64,000 bases of DNA from assembly GCF_031143425.1 (NCBI RefSeq), contig NC_090445.1, positions 1,197,996,691 through 1,198,060,690 of the forward strand, read 5' to 3'. The DNA is from Pleurodeles waltl (lineage: Eukaryota; Chordata; Amphibia; Caudata; Salamandridae). Both the position numbers and the translations under genes were made by a program. Positions 23,110 through 36,564 of the stretch are shown here, in pieces; the first letter of the stretch is position 1; every line of letters starts with the position of its first letter. The notes below the pieces were generated by a model. It made no database searches. It worked only from the letters and a program-made list of their open reading frames with translations, and had not been told where the DNA came from.

Positions 23110-23111
<2 letters not shown>
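22040..23111. other. No recognised gene (unit B)
   Basis: Counterpart of 9750-10821; non-coding. Confidence 0.5.

Positions 23112-23144
<33 letters not shown>
23112..23144. repeat. (TA)n microsatellite, unit B
   Basis: About 16-17 TA units, slightly longer than its partner at 10822-10849. Confidence 0.9.
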
Positions 23145-23145
<1 letters not shown>

Positions 23146-23196
23146 CACCATAAAAGGACTGTGCACCATGAATAACACAATATGGATTCAGGAAAC

Positions 23197-23808
23197 AAAT
23201 CACATAACTTGTCAACTCAAATATTACATAATAAATATCTTAGAATAGTGGCATACAATAAACAACATGAATTAAACTCGAGGAGAGAATCGTACGTCTT
23301 GCCAATTCGAGTGTTACCATGTAAAATACCAAGAAATGGTAGCACGCAATGAATATCAAAGTCAAATCATCCTTAATCGAATCGCGCGTCTTGCTGATTC
23401 GTAAGACACTATGTAAATGTCAAGGAATAACAGCTCACAATAAATAACAAAATCAAAGTACAATGAAACGAATCACGCTTCTTTTGCCGATTCTTAAGCC
23501 ACCATGTAAATGTCAAGAAATGGTAGCGCGCAATGAACAACAAAGTTACATGCTCATGAAACGAGTTGTGCGTCTTGCCAATTCGTAAAACATCATGTAA
23601 ATGTCAAGAAATAGTAGCGCGCAATGGACAACAATGTTTAAACACCATAAAACGAATTGCGCGTCTTGCCGATTCTTTAGCCACCATGTAAATGTTCGAG
23701 AAATGGTAGCGCGCAATGAATAACAAAGTCAAACCTTTATTAAATAAATCGGGCGTCTTGCCTATTTGTAAACTACCATATAAATGTCAAGAAATGGTAG
23801 CGCGCAAG
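23197..23808. repeat. 91-bp minisatellite, about 7 units (unit B)
   Basis: Same unit number and order as 10901-11512, offset 12,296; only single-base differences were seen, so no unit has been gained or lost since the duplication. Confidence 0.85.
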
Positions 23809-25521
23809 TAATCTGTTACTCCTTTAAGAATTTAAACCAAGAATATGAAAATTCTCAATAACTGTGTCGGGACAGTCCAACCACCGTCTTACCACCTGGA
23901 ACAATGATCACCAATGAAGGATTAGGGCAGAAGACTGGAAGATCCAAATAGGCTGCCGGGACAGGAGCTCAGGAAGAAGCTGCTGCCCTGCACCGGGACC
24001 TCTGAATAGTGAGCACTGGGAGTTGGGCTGGCTCTCTTTTATAGAGTCTTGGCCCAGCCCAGAACCACGCCCAGGCATGTTGCAGGGAAAATCTCGGGAA
24101 GGCCCTGGAAAGGGGCCACACCCCAACACACTCTGAAAACCTGCAGCAATACATTGCAAAGGAACAGTATTTGTAAGCATATTAAAAATAAGTTTTCAGG
24201 ATTGAACTCTGCAATGCAAAAGGTTAAACCACAACATATCAGCACAATGCATAAATTACTTTGTTTTGAGAGTGCTGGGTTTTTGCATTTTTGTCGCCAT
24301 TAGAGCGCGTACTGCTCTGGTGTTGACACCAACATTTATCTAGTGCTCAACTCACCCAGTATGAGATCCTATTGTTTTTGCAGGTCACATTACCTTAAAT
24401 AGATGTCTGGTCCTGGACCGTGGGTGCCTCTTAACTAGCTCGCAGGAAGGTGAGCTGCATGACTGTCTCACCATTACAAACCACCTGGTTATGCTGTCCC
24501 CAACAGGAAGATCAACCGGCTCTTGATCACATAGCACTGAGGAAGCCCAACTCACCGCTGTGGGACACAGACACCAACTGGGAATCCAGAGTTGGTGACA
24601 GGTTTAGGATTTGAGGGGTAAGGAATGTGGGGGTGAGGAAAGTCCAGCTGTGACAAGTGTTGTATTCTCCATAAGTGCAATGACTTAAACTTGTGCGGCA
24701 CCATGATCCTGTCTACGAGGGACATAGGTCAATATCCCAGAATCCAAGGACAGTACAGATGTAAAATCGAGCCCCAGCCAGGTACAGAATTGAGAAAATT
24801 TTACTTTACTGAAATAGCAGGACAGGTATGTCCTGGCTAAGTGCGGTGAGCAAAAGTATTTCATCTTAGCACATCAGATAACGTCACTACATTGAGAGTA
24901 TTGATTAAAAGTGAGCTTTTTTATATATGAATGAGAAACATTCCTGCCTTGCACTGATGACAATGATATTAGTGAACTAAGAGTAAAGCAAAGGGTCATA
25001 TGTACCCTGTATGTGGGCTTGATTCTTACTGTGAATGGATCAAATGTTAAGTCTCTTAAATCAAAGATGTTTTGTACAATACACATGCTGAACTCATGTA
25101 TTTGAAGGTGCTCTAATATGTGATAATGAAGTAAAAGGAAACTCAGTGAAATAAAACATTTGCCCAGGATCACACAATTTTAGAACAGATTAGGGGTCAA
25201 AAGCACAAAAGTTAGAGTAGATGATTTACACCACTAGACCTGCAGGTAACATTTTTATGATTTTTCAATGCAGCTAAGGAAGCAAAGAGACTTCCTCAGT
25301 TTCAGTTGGGGGAAAAGTGGAGAGGGGGTGGGGTTTGTTTGAAGGCAAATCAAAACGGGCCTCTATGTAGCCAACATGCCCTTCAACTCGCCTATGAAAT
25401 TATAGTCATAAGCCCACCAGTTTGCTCATGACAAAATCATTTGTAGAAGTGCCCTTTCACTCCCCTAGGCTACTCTGATGCCACTGCTGTGACTCTCCAA
25501 AGGCCAATTTTTAAGAAGTAG
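23809..25521. other. No recognised gene (unit B)
   Basis: Counterpart of 11513-13226; non-coding. Confidence 0.4.
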
Positions 25522-26445
25522 TGTAAGGAAATGCCTCCTTGGCATGGTTACCCCCGGACTTTTTGCCTTTGCGGATGCCATTTATAATTGAAAGTTTGCT
25601 GATGCTAAGTTATGATTTGAAAGTGTGCTTGGACCCTGCTAACCAGGCCCCAGCACCAGTGTTCTTTCCCTAAACTGTACTTTTGTCTCCACAATTGGCA
25701 CAACCCTGGCACTCAGGTAAGTCCTTTGTAACTGGTACCCCTGGTACCAAGGGCCCTGATGCCAGGGAAGGTCTCTAAGGGCTGCAGCATGTCTTATGCC
25801 ACCCTAGGGACCCCTCACTCAGCACATACACACTGCTTGCCAGCTTGTGTGTGCTGGTGGGGAGACAATGACTAAGTCGACATGGCACTCCCCTCAGAGT
25901 GCCATGCCAACCTCACACTGCCTGTGGCATAGGTAAGTCACCCCTCTAGCAGGCCTTACAGCCCTATGGCTGAGGGCACTATACCCCAGGTGAGGGCATA
26001 GATGCATGAGCACTATGCCCCTACAGTGCCTAAGCAAAACCTTAGACATTTTAAGTGCAGGGTAGCCATAAGAGTATATGGTCTGGGAGTCTGTCAAACA
26101 CAAACTCCACAGCACCATAATGGCTACACTGAAAACTGGGAAGTTTGGTATCAGCACAATAAATGCACACAGATGCCCTCTAAAAACATACCCGACTTCC
26201 AGTGTGGGCTGACTAGTTTTTGCCAACCTGCCACACACCAGACGTGTTGCGGGCCACAGGGGGAGAGTGCCTTTGTCACTCTGTGGCCAGGTACAAAGCC
26301 TGTACTGGGTGGAGGTGCTTCTCACATCCCCCTGCAGGAACTGTAACACCTGGTGGTGAGCCTCAAAGGCTCACCCCCCTTTGTTACAGCGCCACAGGGC
26401 ATCCCAGCTAGTGGAGATACCCGCTCCTCCGGCAACTGCCCCCAC
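25522..26445 (+). mobile_element. Gypsy-type LTR fragment, 5' part (unit B)
   Basis: Counterpart of 13227-14150, starting TGTAAGGAAATGCCTCC; same truncation point. Confidence 0.6.
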
Positions 26446-27332
26446 AGGTGCTTCCGGGGAGCATATCTAACATCACCACACAGCACCAAATGGCCAGGCT
26501 ACGGGCAACATCAAGGGATAAAAAAAGGAGAGAGAAAAAGAACACTAAGAGTATTCAGGACCCAACCTCTAACTGTCAAAATAACGCACAATCTGTGAAT
26601 CCAGAAAAGATTCTCATTGTAAAACAACTTCTTGCGCACACTGCTTAAACTGGGACATGGGTCTCCACTAATTACTTTGTATGTGGAGCTGGGTTTATGG
26701 CCGGTCCGATAGTTTCTATATTTCCATACTGGATTTGCCTAAATGGAAACCATCTATCCAAGGTGTACTTACAATGTGCTGTTAAGTATTAACCCTAAAG
26801 AGCACAAAAGTCCGTAGCTTGGGTTTGTGGGACTGGGCCTTGGGGGGTGGGAAGTAATGTAAGCAAAGTGCTCAGCAATTTATGTCTGAATCATCTACGG
26901 CAAGACGCAAGTTAAATTAATTTGCAGAGCAATAGCATTTCAGCCTTCAAGGATGTCTGGCAAATGAAACCCACCATTATAAGTAGCAGTGCAAGTCTCA
27001 TCGCCATTTATTTTGTGCATTACAATCAATGCCAAGTGCCTTATTTGGACATGTTTTACCCCGACATGAAGCATACGCTTTAAATAAAATGTATATTTGT
27101 GACCTACTGAACCAGAATCTACCGTTCTAGTTGGGCTGTATATCTTTCCCCGTTTTGTCAAGTGCACACAATAGTGTGGTAGGGAGACAATACTGCATTT
27201 CATGTTTTTTTGCACAAAAACAACAGACCTCGGATGGTTCTGGCTTCTTACATTGTTTAAGAACAAAACAGTAAGATCTTATGATGCTCTTTCAGTATGT
27301 TATAGGACAGACACCAATGTCATCATTTGCTT

Positions 27333-27376
<44 letters not shown>

Positions 27377-27830
27377 TAGACTGCTTGGCTCATTCCGAGT
27401 AGAAAGCAAGAATGAGCCTCTGCCCATTATTTGTAATCCACTATTAGAGTACCTTTTAGATTACACATGTATGGCTTGGACTGCACATTGAGGAAACAGA
27501 ACGATTTCCCATCAAATGCCTGTACTGAGTAATATTATTACTTCATTTTTTCTCTTTCTTACTCATTGTCGAATGTATGCTGAGGCATGAAAAGAACAGA
27601 TTTTATATGTTTTATTCCTGTTATTTGGAAACTGGAGTTTCTTATAGTAGTTTTAGAACATTTTTTTTAACATTGCCTCAATTTGAACGTTTGTGTACCG
27701 ATTTCATTATGTTATGTTATGGCATTTAGCTGAATCAAGAACATTGTTACCAGCCTCTGCCCTCATCAGTCATACCCCCCCTCCCCCCTCCTTTGCCACC
27801 TAGAGAAAGGCAGGTTATGTGGTTAAGATG
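26446..27830. other. No recognised gene (unit B); extra 84 bp with long (TA)n
   Basis: Counterpart of 14151-15450, but it holds about 84 bp at 27283-27367 missing from unit A, followed by a long TA run (27335-27374). The extra block is bounded by TCTTAT-like direct repeats, so a deletion in unit A is the simpler explanation. Confidence 0.6.
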
Positions 27831-28335
27831 TACAAGTTAGTTACCTTCGGTAACAATATATCTGGTAGAGACATTCTAGTTGCAGATACCTTACCTTAGA
27901 TAGAAGTTTCCTCCAGGCGTCAGAATGGATTCAGAGATTTTTTTTTTTTTCTTCGAATAATACCCTTGTGTGTCGGTCGACTCCGCGGGCATCGTAGTAG
28001 CCGTGATGATGTTGGGAGTAGTACATAGACGCTGCCTCAGTGCAGTGATATCGGTTTGTTTACAAGACTTTCCACGCCAAAGTGCAGAGCCGCGAAGATT
28101 GGTGCGCCAGAGCTAAGGCCCTGAATGGGGAAGCACTGTTCCTAGAAATCAGTTCACAAGTGGGGAGGATGGGTAGGACAGTAAGGAATCTGCAACTAGA
28201 ATATGTCTCTACTAGATATATTCTTATCCAAAGTTAGTAACTTGTACATTTGACAGAGACTTTTAGTTGAAGATTCCTTACCTCCGAATAGACACCCAAG
28301 CAATGCTATCCTCGGAGGTGGGCTGAGAACCAAGA

Positions 28336-29363
28336 TCAGACTAGAAAGTCCTGCAGGACCGAACGACCAAAGTAGCCATCCAGAAGGGCCTGACTGTTCA
28401 GGTAGTAATGTTTAGTAAATGTGTGCAAGGATGCCCACGTAACTGCCTGGCAAATATCCAGGACAGGAACTCCATGTGCTAACGCAGTGGGAACAGCAGT
28501 CACACTGGTGGAATGAGTGCGCAAGCCCTCAGGGGGTTGCTTCTTGGTCAAAGAGTAGCACATATTGCTGCAAAGAAGTACCCATCGAGAGATGGTATGT
28601 TTTTTGTACTGCCTTCCCTTTCTTTGCACCCACATATCCAACAAAGAGTTTATCATCCAACTGGAAATCTTTAGTACAATTGAGACAGAACGCCAACGCT
28701 CTTTTTGGGTCCAGGCGGCAGACACACTCCTCCTCATGAGAAGGATGTGGAGGTGCGTAAAAAGTAGGCAAGGTGATGGACTGGCCTTTATGAAAAGGTG
28801 TGACGACCTTGGGAAGGAAGGCTTATTGCATAACACCACTTTGTCAGGGTGCACAGACAAGCATGGGGGCTTTGAAGAAAGCCTGAAGCTAGCTCACTCT
28901 GTAAACAGAAGTGATGGCAACAAGGAAAACAGTCTTGAAAGTAAGGCAGTGTAATGTACAATTGTGAATCAGCTCAAAGGAAGTACACATTAAGAAAGTA
29001 AGTACAAGGTTGAGGTCCCACTGAGGCATGACAAATGGAGTGGGAGGAAACAAACGGGTGGGACCCTTAAGGAATCGACTGACAATAGGAGACTTAAAGA
29101 GTGAAGGCTGATCAGGCACCTAAGAAAGGCGAAAGAGCCTATAAATAATCTTTAAGGGTGCCCAAAGCAGAGCCCTGCTGGGCTAAAGAAAGAATGAACA
29201 AAAGAAACTCAGAAAGAGGAGCCAAGAGGGGGTGGTCAACAGATTTGTTGGTACACCATGCCACAAATTTATGCCAATGACAGGCGTATACTGTTTTGGT
29301 GGAGGGACACCTGGCTGCTAAGATAGCATCACAGACTTTGGGTGGAAGGTCAAAAGCTGTCAA
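28336..29363 (-). pseudogene. DIRS family 1 tyrosine recombinase remnant (copy B)
   Basis: Frames 29363-29139, 29119-28889 and 28860-28336 mirror copy A, including HSTS in place of HxxR and the retained TKHYY. The longest piece (174 residues) differs from copy A at only two or three positions. A single-base insertion near 29355 changes the beginning of the first piece (MTAFDLPP here, MAVDSFDLPP in A). Confidence 0.75.
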
Positions 29364-29502
29364 CTGCCACTGCTTAATCTCCGAGCATGAAGTTGGAGAT
29401 TGGACAGGTTTGGATGGAGAACTGTCCCCTGCTGCTGCGACAGAAGATCCTCCTGAAGAGGCAGTTTGAGTGAAGGATCGGTGGCCATGCTCAATAGCTC
29501 TG

Positions 29503-29912
29503 TGTTAGAGATGGGGTCTTTGGTTGGCAGTCAGGTTACCCCCCTGTCCAAGCAAGGACCCTCACTCTAGTTAGGGTAAAAGAGAATCACCTTCAGCTAA
29601 CCCCCGCTCACCCCCTTGGTAGCTTGGCACGAGCAGTAGGCTTAACTTCAGAGTGCTAGGTGTAAAGTATTTGTACCAACACACACAGTAATTCAATGAA
29701 AAAACTACTAGGGACTTACCAGTAAACCAAACATGCCAATCATGGATGAACCAATTGCATACACATTTGGTATAGGAGCACTTGCACTTTAGCACTGGTT
29801 AGCAGTAATAAAGTGCCCAGAGTAACAAAAACAGAGTCCAGCACACATCAACAACCTGGGAAACAAAGGCAAAAAGTTAAGGGAGACCACGCCAAGGATG
29901 AAAAGTCTAATA
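29503..29912. mobile_element. Nested 410-bp LTR-like insertion (copy B)
   Basis: Same site, ends (TGTTAGA...TCTAATA), length and CTCTG flanks (29498-29502, 29913-29917) as 17122-17531. Confidence 0.75.
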
Positions 29913-31636
29913 CTCTGGATACCATACTCTCCGTGCCCAGTCTGGAGCCACCAAGATAACTTGGGCCTGGTCGTTCCTGACCTTCTTGAGAACTCTAGGC
30001 AGAAGTGGTATTGGCGGAAAGGAGGCCAGAGTTCCACTCAAGACGAAAAGCGCCTGAGACAGTGCCGCCTTGGAAACTCCAACACGCAAAACAGCTGACA
30101 TTGCGTGTCCTATGCGGAGGCAAACAGATCTAACCAAAGCTCTCACTGCTGAAAGAGACCTTGCACCACCTCCAGATGGAGATGCCATTCCTGATCGGCT
30201 GTGCATCGACGGCTGAGTTTCTCTGCTCTGGCGTTCAGGGAGCCTGTCAGATGTTGAATCACCAGGGTAATGTCCTGATGTGCCAGCCATTCCCGGGAGG
30301 CGGAGTGCCTCCAGACAAAGGGTCCAGGACCCTACTCCACCCCTTTTGTTGGAGTATCACATGGTGGTAGTGTTGTCCGTGAACACTTGCACTACTTTCC
30401 CTTTGAGAGAGGGAAGAAATGCTTTCAACACAAGCCTGATCGCCCAGAGCTCCATAAGATGGATATAGAGCCCAGACTCCGCCAGAGACCAGAGGCCTCT
30501 CCTATGTGGCCGCCCCATCCCAGAAGTGACACATCCATCGCTATGGATAGATCTGGATGGGGAAGGGAGAGGGATCTGCCGTTGACCCAATGCAGAGTCG
30601 AAAGCCACCACAGCAGGTCTTTCGCAGTCCCCTCCGAGATCTGGACCATATCAGAGAGATTTCCCTGATGCTGCGCCCACTGGAACTTCAAGTCCCACTG
30701 CAGAGCCCACATATGTCATCTGGCATGTGTCACTAGCAGGATGCAGGAGGCCATGAGGTCCAGCAGCCTCAGAGTCAGTCTCACTGAAACCCAAGACAGA
30801 GGCTGAAAGATCGGAATCATAGTCTGAATATCTTGGACTCGCTTTTCGTGAGGATAGGTCCGAAACTGCACTGTGCCCAGAACAGCTCCGATGAAAAGGA
30901 GCATCTGATAGGGAGCCAGGTGTGACTTCCGCTCATTTATAGTAAACCCCAGCGTGTGGAGGAGCTTCGCCATAGTCTGAAGGGGGGAGATGACTTTTGG
31001 GGGTGAGTCTGCCTTCAACACCCAGTCGAAGTAAGGGAAGACTGAAACCCCCAACCTGCTGAAACCACTTTCGTGAACACCCGAGGGGCACTGGTAAGGC
31101 CGAAGGGGGGCAAGGTAAATTGAAAGTGCTTGTGATCTACCATGAACCCACGAATTGTAAGTAACGTCTGTGGGCAGGCAGGATGTGAATATGGAAATAA
31201 GCGTCCTGCAAGTCTAACACTACCATCCAGTCTCCTAGGTCCAAGGCAGACAGGACCTGAGCCAGGGTGAGCATTTTGAATTTCTCCTTCTTGAGGAAGA
31301 GATTGAGGTCCAGAAAGTCTAGTATACGACGTAAGCCCTTGTCTTTTTTGGGTACCAGAAAGTAGCGGGAATAACATCACAGACCTACTTCTGGTGCAGG
31401 GATCCGCTCTATGGCTCCCTTGGCCAAGAGAGCCACAACTTCCAGGCAGAGAAGTGCCAAATGATCCTCCGGAATACGGCTGACTGATGGAGGCATGGCT
31501 GGTGGAGCAGATTCAAAGGGGCGGGAGGGAAGAGCCCCTTTGAACGATCTGCAAAACCCACCTGTCCGTAGTGATGGCTTCCCAGTGGGGCAGGTGATGG
31601 AGAAACCTGCCGCCAACTGGACCGGAGTGAGGGCAC
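29913..31636 (-). pseudogene. DIRS family 1 RT-RNase H-methyltransferase-like remnant (copy B)
   Basis: Same broken frames as 17532-19255, including PYFDWVLKADSPP in place of the catalytic YLDD motif and the ILVAPDWARRVWYPE segment. Only isolated residue changes distinguish it from copy A. Confidence 0.75.
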
Positions 31637-32972
31637 GGACTAGGAGGGTTTGGAGGCTGCAGCAGGGGCAGGAGTCGACTGGTCAGACCTCTGGTTTCCT
31701 GTCCCAAGCCCACGTGGGATTCCACATCCCTTTCCACGCAGAGGCTGAACAGCATGGGTGGAACCGTGGCTGGAATAGGGATGCAACAGGGAGCCCCTTC
31801 CGTGGCCATGAAAGGGGTGAAAGTCATACGGGTGGGGGGGCAGTGAAAAGGCCAAGGGACCAAGCCGTAGCCCGGGAGTCCTTGAACCTCTCCAAAGAGA
31901 AGTCTACCTTGTCTCCAGAGACTGGAGACATCAAAGGGCATGTCCATAAGAGTCTGTTGGACATCCACTGAAACACCAGATGTACATAACCAGGCATTAA
32001 GCTTCAAGGCGACAGTCATCGCAACCTATCTACCTAGAGAGTCGGTCGTGTCCAGCCCACATCGGATAGTGAACTTGGCCGCATCTCTCCCATCAGTGAC
32101 AGCTTGGGAGACAATAGCACGGGCCTCCTCTGGTATCAGCGGCTGAACTTGAGCAACCGTATCCCACAGAGTAGGTATAGCAGTCCAAAAGGCATGCAGT
32201 GTTCACTGACTCTGTTCACAGGAGCCCCTGGGATGGGTCTGGACCAAGTACCCAAAAGGATATCAGTGAGGGCTTCATTGAATGGAAGAAGTGGCTCAGA
32301 TGTTGAAGCCCCTGGTTGAAGCACCTCCGTCAGGAGATATGACCTGACCTGAACAGTAGGCAGCTCAAGGCAGAGGACCTCAGCCATCCTACTGACCACA
32401 ATGGAATATGTTGCTCCCTCCGCCGACAGCATGCCAGTGTCTGGAGAGGTATCCAGACCACTGGCCTTGCCAAACTCCTGTGCCCAGTCCAAGTTAGAGT
32501 CATCCTGGTATTCATAAGTTTCTAGGGACCCATCCAATCCATCCTCAAATTCATACTCATAAGAAAAAAGGTCAGAATCCAACCTGGGGTGAATAGGCCC
32601 CATCAAAGGAGGCGACTCCAGTCCGACTCAGTCGTCGGGGATGAGGATCGGGGCGGCGTTGATGGTGGGCATCACTGACAGGAGCATCGTCAGTCAAACC
32701 GGCACCGGAGAAGGTCACAATGGTACAACCGGCGCCAGTGCAGATCCGAGAGTGGATCCGGAGGGGCCATCGGTGGCCGGAGCCGCTGGCACAGAACCCA
32801 AAAGGCCCCCGACGGAACCAATTGGCCCCGAAGGCATCGTATCTGGGTCGGTCTGCCCAAAAATGAGGCGCGTGGCCTCATAAAACTCTTTAATTTGCAA
32901 GAGGTCGCCCCGGCTCCTGGAAACTCAGGGAAGCGTGGAGCGGCGTCTATGTAGTACTCCTGACGTCATCAT
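31513..32972 (-). pseudogene. DIRS family 1 gag remnant (copy B)
   Basis: Counterpart of 19132-20591 (frames 32900-32715, 32606-32136, 32019-31513) with the same N-terminal deletion. A handful of substitutions versus copy A. Confidence 0.7.
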
Positions 32973-33100
32973 GGTGATGAGACGCCTGTGGAGTCGACTG
33001 ACGCCAGCTACCGACGTGCAAGGGTATTGCTCGAACAGTCTGACATCTGGGTGAAAATTTTAAGGTAAAAATCTGCAACTAGAAGTCTCCATCAGATACA

Positions 33101-34070
33101 CTTGGCTCAGCAACCCCAGCCCCAGAACCCTGAAAGTACTAGATCAACTGCAACATGAGTTTTCTATTTCTATACTTGCCTTCAGGTTAAATGGCATTGA
33201 GGCACAGCTCCACTTACTGACATGCCAGCCACTATTACATCACAGAGTTCTTCTGAACTTCCCTAGCAAAGTTATTGGGTTTCCCCAAATAGCTGGCACC
33301 AAGGATGTCCAGTCTAATTTAGTTGCTCATATCACAAACATAAGAGCTGGAAAACACAAGAATGTTCTGCATCGACCATGCACAACCAACTGCCATTGTG
33401 TTTAGGCTTGATAGCATTCCTCACTTTTATGGCAAAGGCTTTGGCTAAGGGCTGCGAGACTGTCCCATCCCCACACTTCAAATCACTCGCCGCATTCAGG
33501 GCTCACGTCATCAACATAAGTTTCTGAGACAATGCAAACTGATATCTCTCCCGCCACCCCCCAAAATCCTACCATCCTCTTCCCCCATCCTGAAAGTATA
33601 CCAGATCTATCACTGTATAAAGTTGACTATCTATGCAGTGCCCAATGTAGAGAGGAATTATGCAGATAGTTAACTGCAACCCTTATTGGTTTACAGGGGT
33701 AAAAATGACAACCCCAAAAGCTTTTTTCTGGTAGTGTGGGTAAGAATTTATTTAGGCTTATCAGAGGCTAGTGCTAGACATTTGTTGAACACACAGTCAA
33801 TAAATGAGCACACTTAAGAAGTAACTCAAGACAATTGTTTAGAAAAATAGTTACTTTGTTGTATTATTTATAAACATCAGAACATTTGCAGAAGAATACT
33901 GTAGCAGTTCTTAGAACGATTTGCAAGTAACATTTATTGTAGATGAATGCATTTTTACACAGAATGACTTTTAAAAGTCCTATGGTTGCATGGATGTTCT
34001 TACTCTCAGTTCCCAGGGATCCTCTTAAGGTAGTCAGGTGCTAGGCGTGCAAAGTTATTGACAAATCATC
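33101..34070. other. No recognised gene (unit B)
   Basis: Counterpart of 20721-21690; non-coding. Confidence 0.4.
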
Positions 34071-35253
34071 AGTTTAAGTTTACCTGCCCCAAGAGCGTCC
34101 CGGTACAGTAATGTTGGTCGTGTCAGGTTCCTGCGCACTTTGCGACGAGGGGGGGCCACCTGGAAAAAGAATGCAAGGAGGGACTTTGGGACTCACCTGG
34201 GAGCTCCCAAGAGGGGGTTTGGTCAGTGGATGTTCGGAGAGTAGGGCACTGTTGGAAGTCGTGGACCAAGGCCAGGGTGCTTGGGTGCAGGGGATTCTTA
34301 GCGGTGGTGCTCCTGGGTCAAGGAGCACACAGTTCTTTGGGGGACCTGTAGTAGGAGAGACAAGGCAACTGAATGTCTGTGAAGGTTGTCCTCTGCGATG
34401 CAGAAATCCCTTGCAGGCAGGTCTTCGGATCTGCTGTTGGAGTCCGGGGTGGGCTTCCACAAGCCTTGGTCAGTGCAAGGGGTCCAGTACCCGGTGGGCC
34501 CTTGGGTCTTCTCACTTGGTTGGGAGACAGGACTGACTGACTGGATGGTGGACCCAAAGGGTCAGCAGGCCAGTGGACTGGTCAGTTGCAGTTGGTGCCT
34601 TCAAGCAGCAGGGAAGTGGCTACTGCACTACAAGGGAGATGCTGACAGGCTGGTAAAGTGCTAGAGAACCTCCAAGGCTTTTGGAGTCCCCACAGCTCCA
34701 GGAAGTGTTGTGGTGTTGATTGGTGGGATGGCAACAGGTAAGCAGGCAGTGTCTTGTGCCAAAAGTTTACCATGCATTCGCAGTTCTCGCTCTTTCAGTC
34801 TTTCTATGTCCTTTTCTCTTTGTTGTGAAACAAATCTGGCTTCTGTTGTCGGAGAGCTATCAAAATACTGAATTTAGGGGCTTTTTAGGGGAGTGTAGAG
34901 TAGTAGCCAATGGGTTACTTACCCTTGAGGGTGCCTACACCCTTTTATGACCACTTCCTGTGGGGAGTGGGCATATCCCTATCACAGATTGCCTAGTTCT
35001 TCCCATAACCAAGATGGTGGAACCCTTCTTCGAGCTTCCACCTTGGGTAGCCCACCTTAGGGGTGTGGTTAACCCAGTGGTGGTATACACCTACTGACAA
35101 GTTAATTTGCCCCCTGTCCCAGTACGAAATGTGCCTCAGGGCAGGGGTGGCTACAACCAGGAATGGGAAAGATGGTGTGCATACAAAAGGTAGCATTTTC
35201 TGTGAAGACCCAGCCCTTGGTATGCAGATCTACTAGCCATCGTTCTGGAGTGG
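34071..35253. repeat. Non-coding repeat leading into the gypsy fragment
   Basis: 34071-34418 is the end of unit B and continues uninterrupted past the duplication boundary. The block resembles LTR or leader DNA (G/T-rich, no conserved frame). At about 34893-35160 the style changes, with short repeated phrases such as GGTTACTTACCC, and this runs up to the integrase frame. I recognise no domain here; the gypsy gag, protease and RT are absent. Confidence 0.35.
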
Positions 35254-36564
35254 GTGGTAACAGGTGGTAGTCTCTTCTGCTATACCAGTAAAGTAGAATG
35301 TCTGCTTGGAAATGATCTGGAGTCCTCAGCATGGGCTGAGGTAGAACTCAAAATCCATGCAGCCATGCTGGGTATCCCTGAACTGGTGTCTGTCAAGACA
35401 AGGGCACAGCGTGGGCTCATGGTGAAAAAAGTGTTGGAGTCTGGAATAATGGCCCAACCTTCCAGGAGAAAAGAAAAGAAGACTAGGGAACCAGCTTCAG
35501 CACAGAAAAAGAAACAGAACCTCTCTTTCCAGGAAAAAGTTCTATCCCCTGAGGGAACTGAGTCCATGGAGCTAGAACCTTACCAGGATGAGCTCTTAAA
35601 CCCAGGGGGACCCTCAAGGGAACAGCTGTGCAAGGGGCAAGAAACTTGTCCCTCTCTTGAAGGCCTAAGACAGCAAGCAGCTGAACAAGAAAAAGGAATT
35701 GTCAGTGGAACCCACAGGGTCTTTTGGGAAGATGGGATCCTTTACACTGAGGCAAGAGATCCCAAACCTGGTGCCACTAGGAGAGTGGTAGTGCCTCAGG
35801 AGTTTACGGACTTCATTCTGACCTTACCCCATGACATTCCCCTCGCTGGGCATTTGGGACAAACCAAGACATGGGAGAGGTTAATCAACCATTTCTATTG
35901 CCCCAATATGTCCCAGAAGGTAAAGGAGTTTTGCACCTCCTGTGTCACCTGTCAAGACAGTGGTAAAACAGGTGGCCATCCAAAGTCCCCCCTCATTCCA
36001 CATCCAGTGGTGGGGGTTCCCTTTGAAAGAGTGGGAGTGGATATAGTGGGTCCACTTGAACCTCCCTCAGCATCATGGAATCAGTGTATCCTAGTAGTAG
36101 TGGATCATGCTACTAGGTACCCTGAGGCAATTCCCCTTAGGTCCACTACTTCCCCTGCAGTAGCCAAAGCACTCATTGGTATTTTTACCAGAGTGGGATT
36201 TCCTAAAGAGGTGGTTTCTGACAGAGGTACCAACTTCATGTCCGCTTACCTAAAACACATGTGGAATGAGTGTGGGGTGACTTACAAATTCACCACACCA
36301 TACCATCCACAAACCAATGGTCTTGTTGAGAGATTTAACAAGACATTGAAGGGCACGATCATGAGGCTCCCTGAAAAACTCAAAAGGAGACGGGATGTCC
36401 TCTTGCCATGCCTGCTTTTTGCCTACAGAGAGGTGCCTCAGAAGGGAGTAGGGTTTTCCCCCTTTGAACTTCTGTTTGGCCATCCTGTTAGAGGACCACT
36501 AGCTCTTGTAAAAGAAGGCTGGGAGAGACCTCTCAATGAGCCTAAACAAGATGTGGTGGACTAG
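35254..36564 (+). pseudogene. Gypsy (Metaviridae-like) pol fragment: integrase
   Basis: An open frame of 436 codons. The first 150 residues are a basic linker with no recognised domain. Then comes the zinc-binding H-H-C-C module (H193, H200, C230, C233 with FCTSCVTC), then the integrase core with the catalytic triad D263 (GVDIVG), D323 (VSDRGTNF) and E359 (NGLVERFNK), 35 residues between the last two as usual. Integrase joins retrotransposon cDNA to host DNA. The frame ends at a TAG (36562-36564), but the same frame continues sensibly beyond it (VLGLRSRMAEYMENVSKNLEA), so this is a premature stop. At about 36638 the sequence jumps into LTR DNA, deleting the C-terminus. RT, protease and gag are missing. 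Start uncertain: the annotated ATG lies in the linker. Confidence 0.8.

Larger units (their letters stand above)
27831..33100 (-). mobile_element. DIRS family 1, copy B (duplicate of copy A)
   Basis: Counterpart of 15451-20720 with the same truncations and nested insertion. Its internal complementary region is 28184-28282. It arose by segmental duplication and not by retrotransposition, since flanking DNA is duplicated too. Confidence 0.8.
22039..34418 (+). repeat. Large tandem duplication, unit B (12,380 bp)
   Basis: Head-to-tail copy of 9749-22038. Junction A/B reads TTGCAGGC then GGTGGGGG. The outer flanks differ at once: GGCAAAG precedes unit A, AGGTCTTCGG follows unit B. No microhomology of more than about 1 bp is visible at the junction. 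Confidence 0.9.

Noticed and set aside
35254..36564. Domesticated host integrase gene
   Set aside because: Premature stop with coding sequence continuing beyond it, and direct fusion to LTR DNA, indicate a dead transposon.
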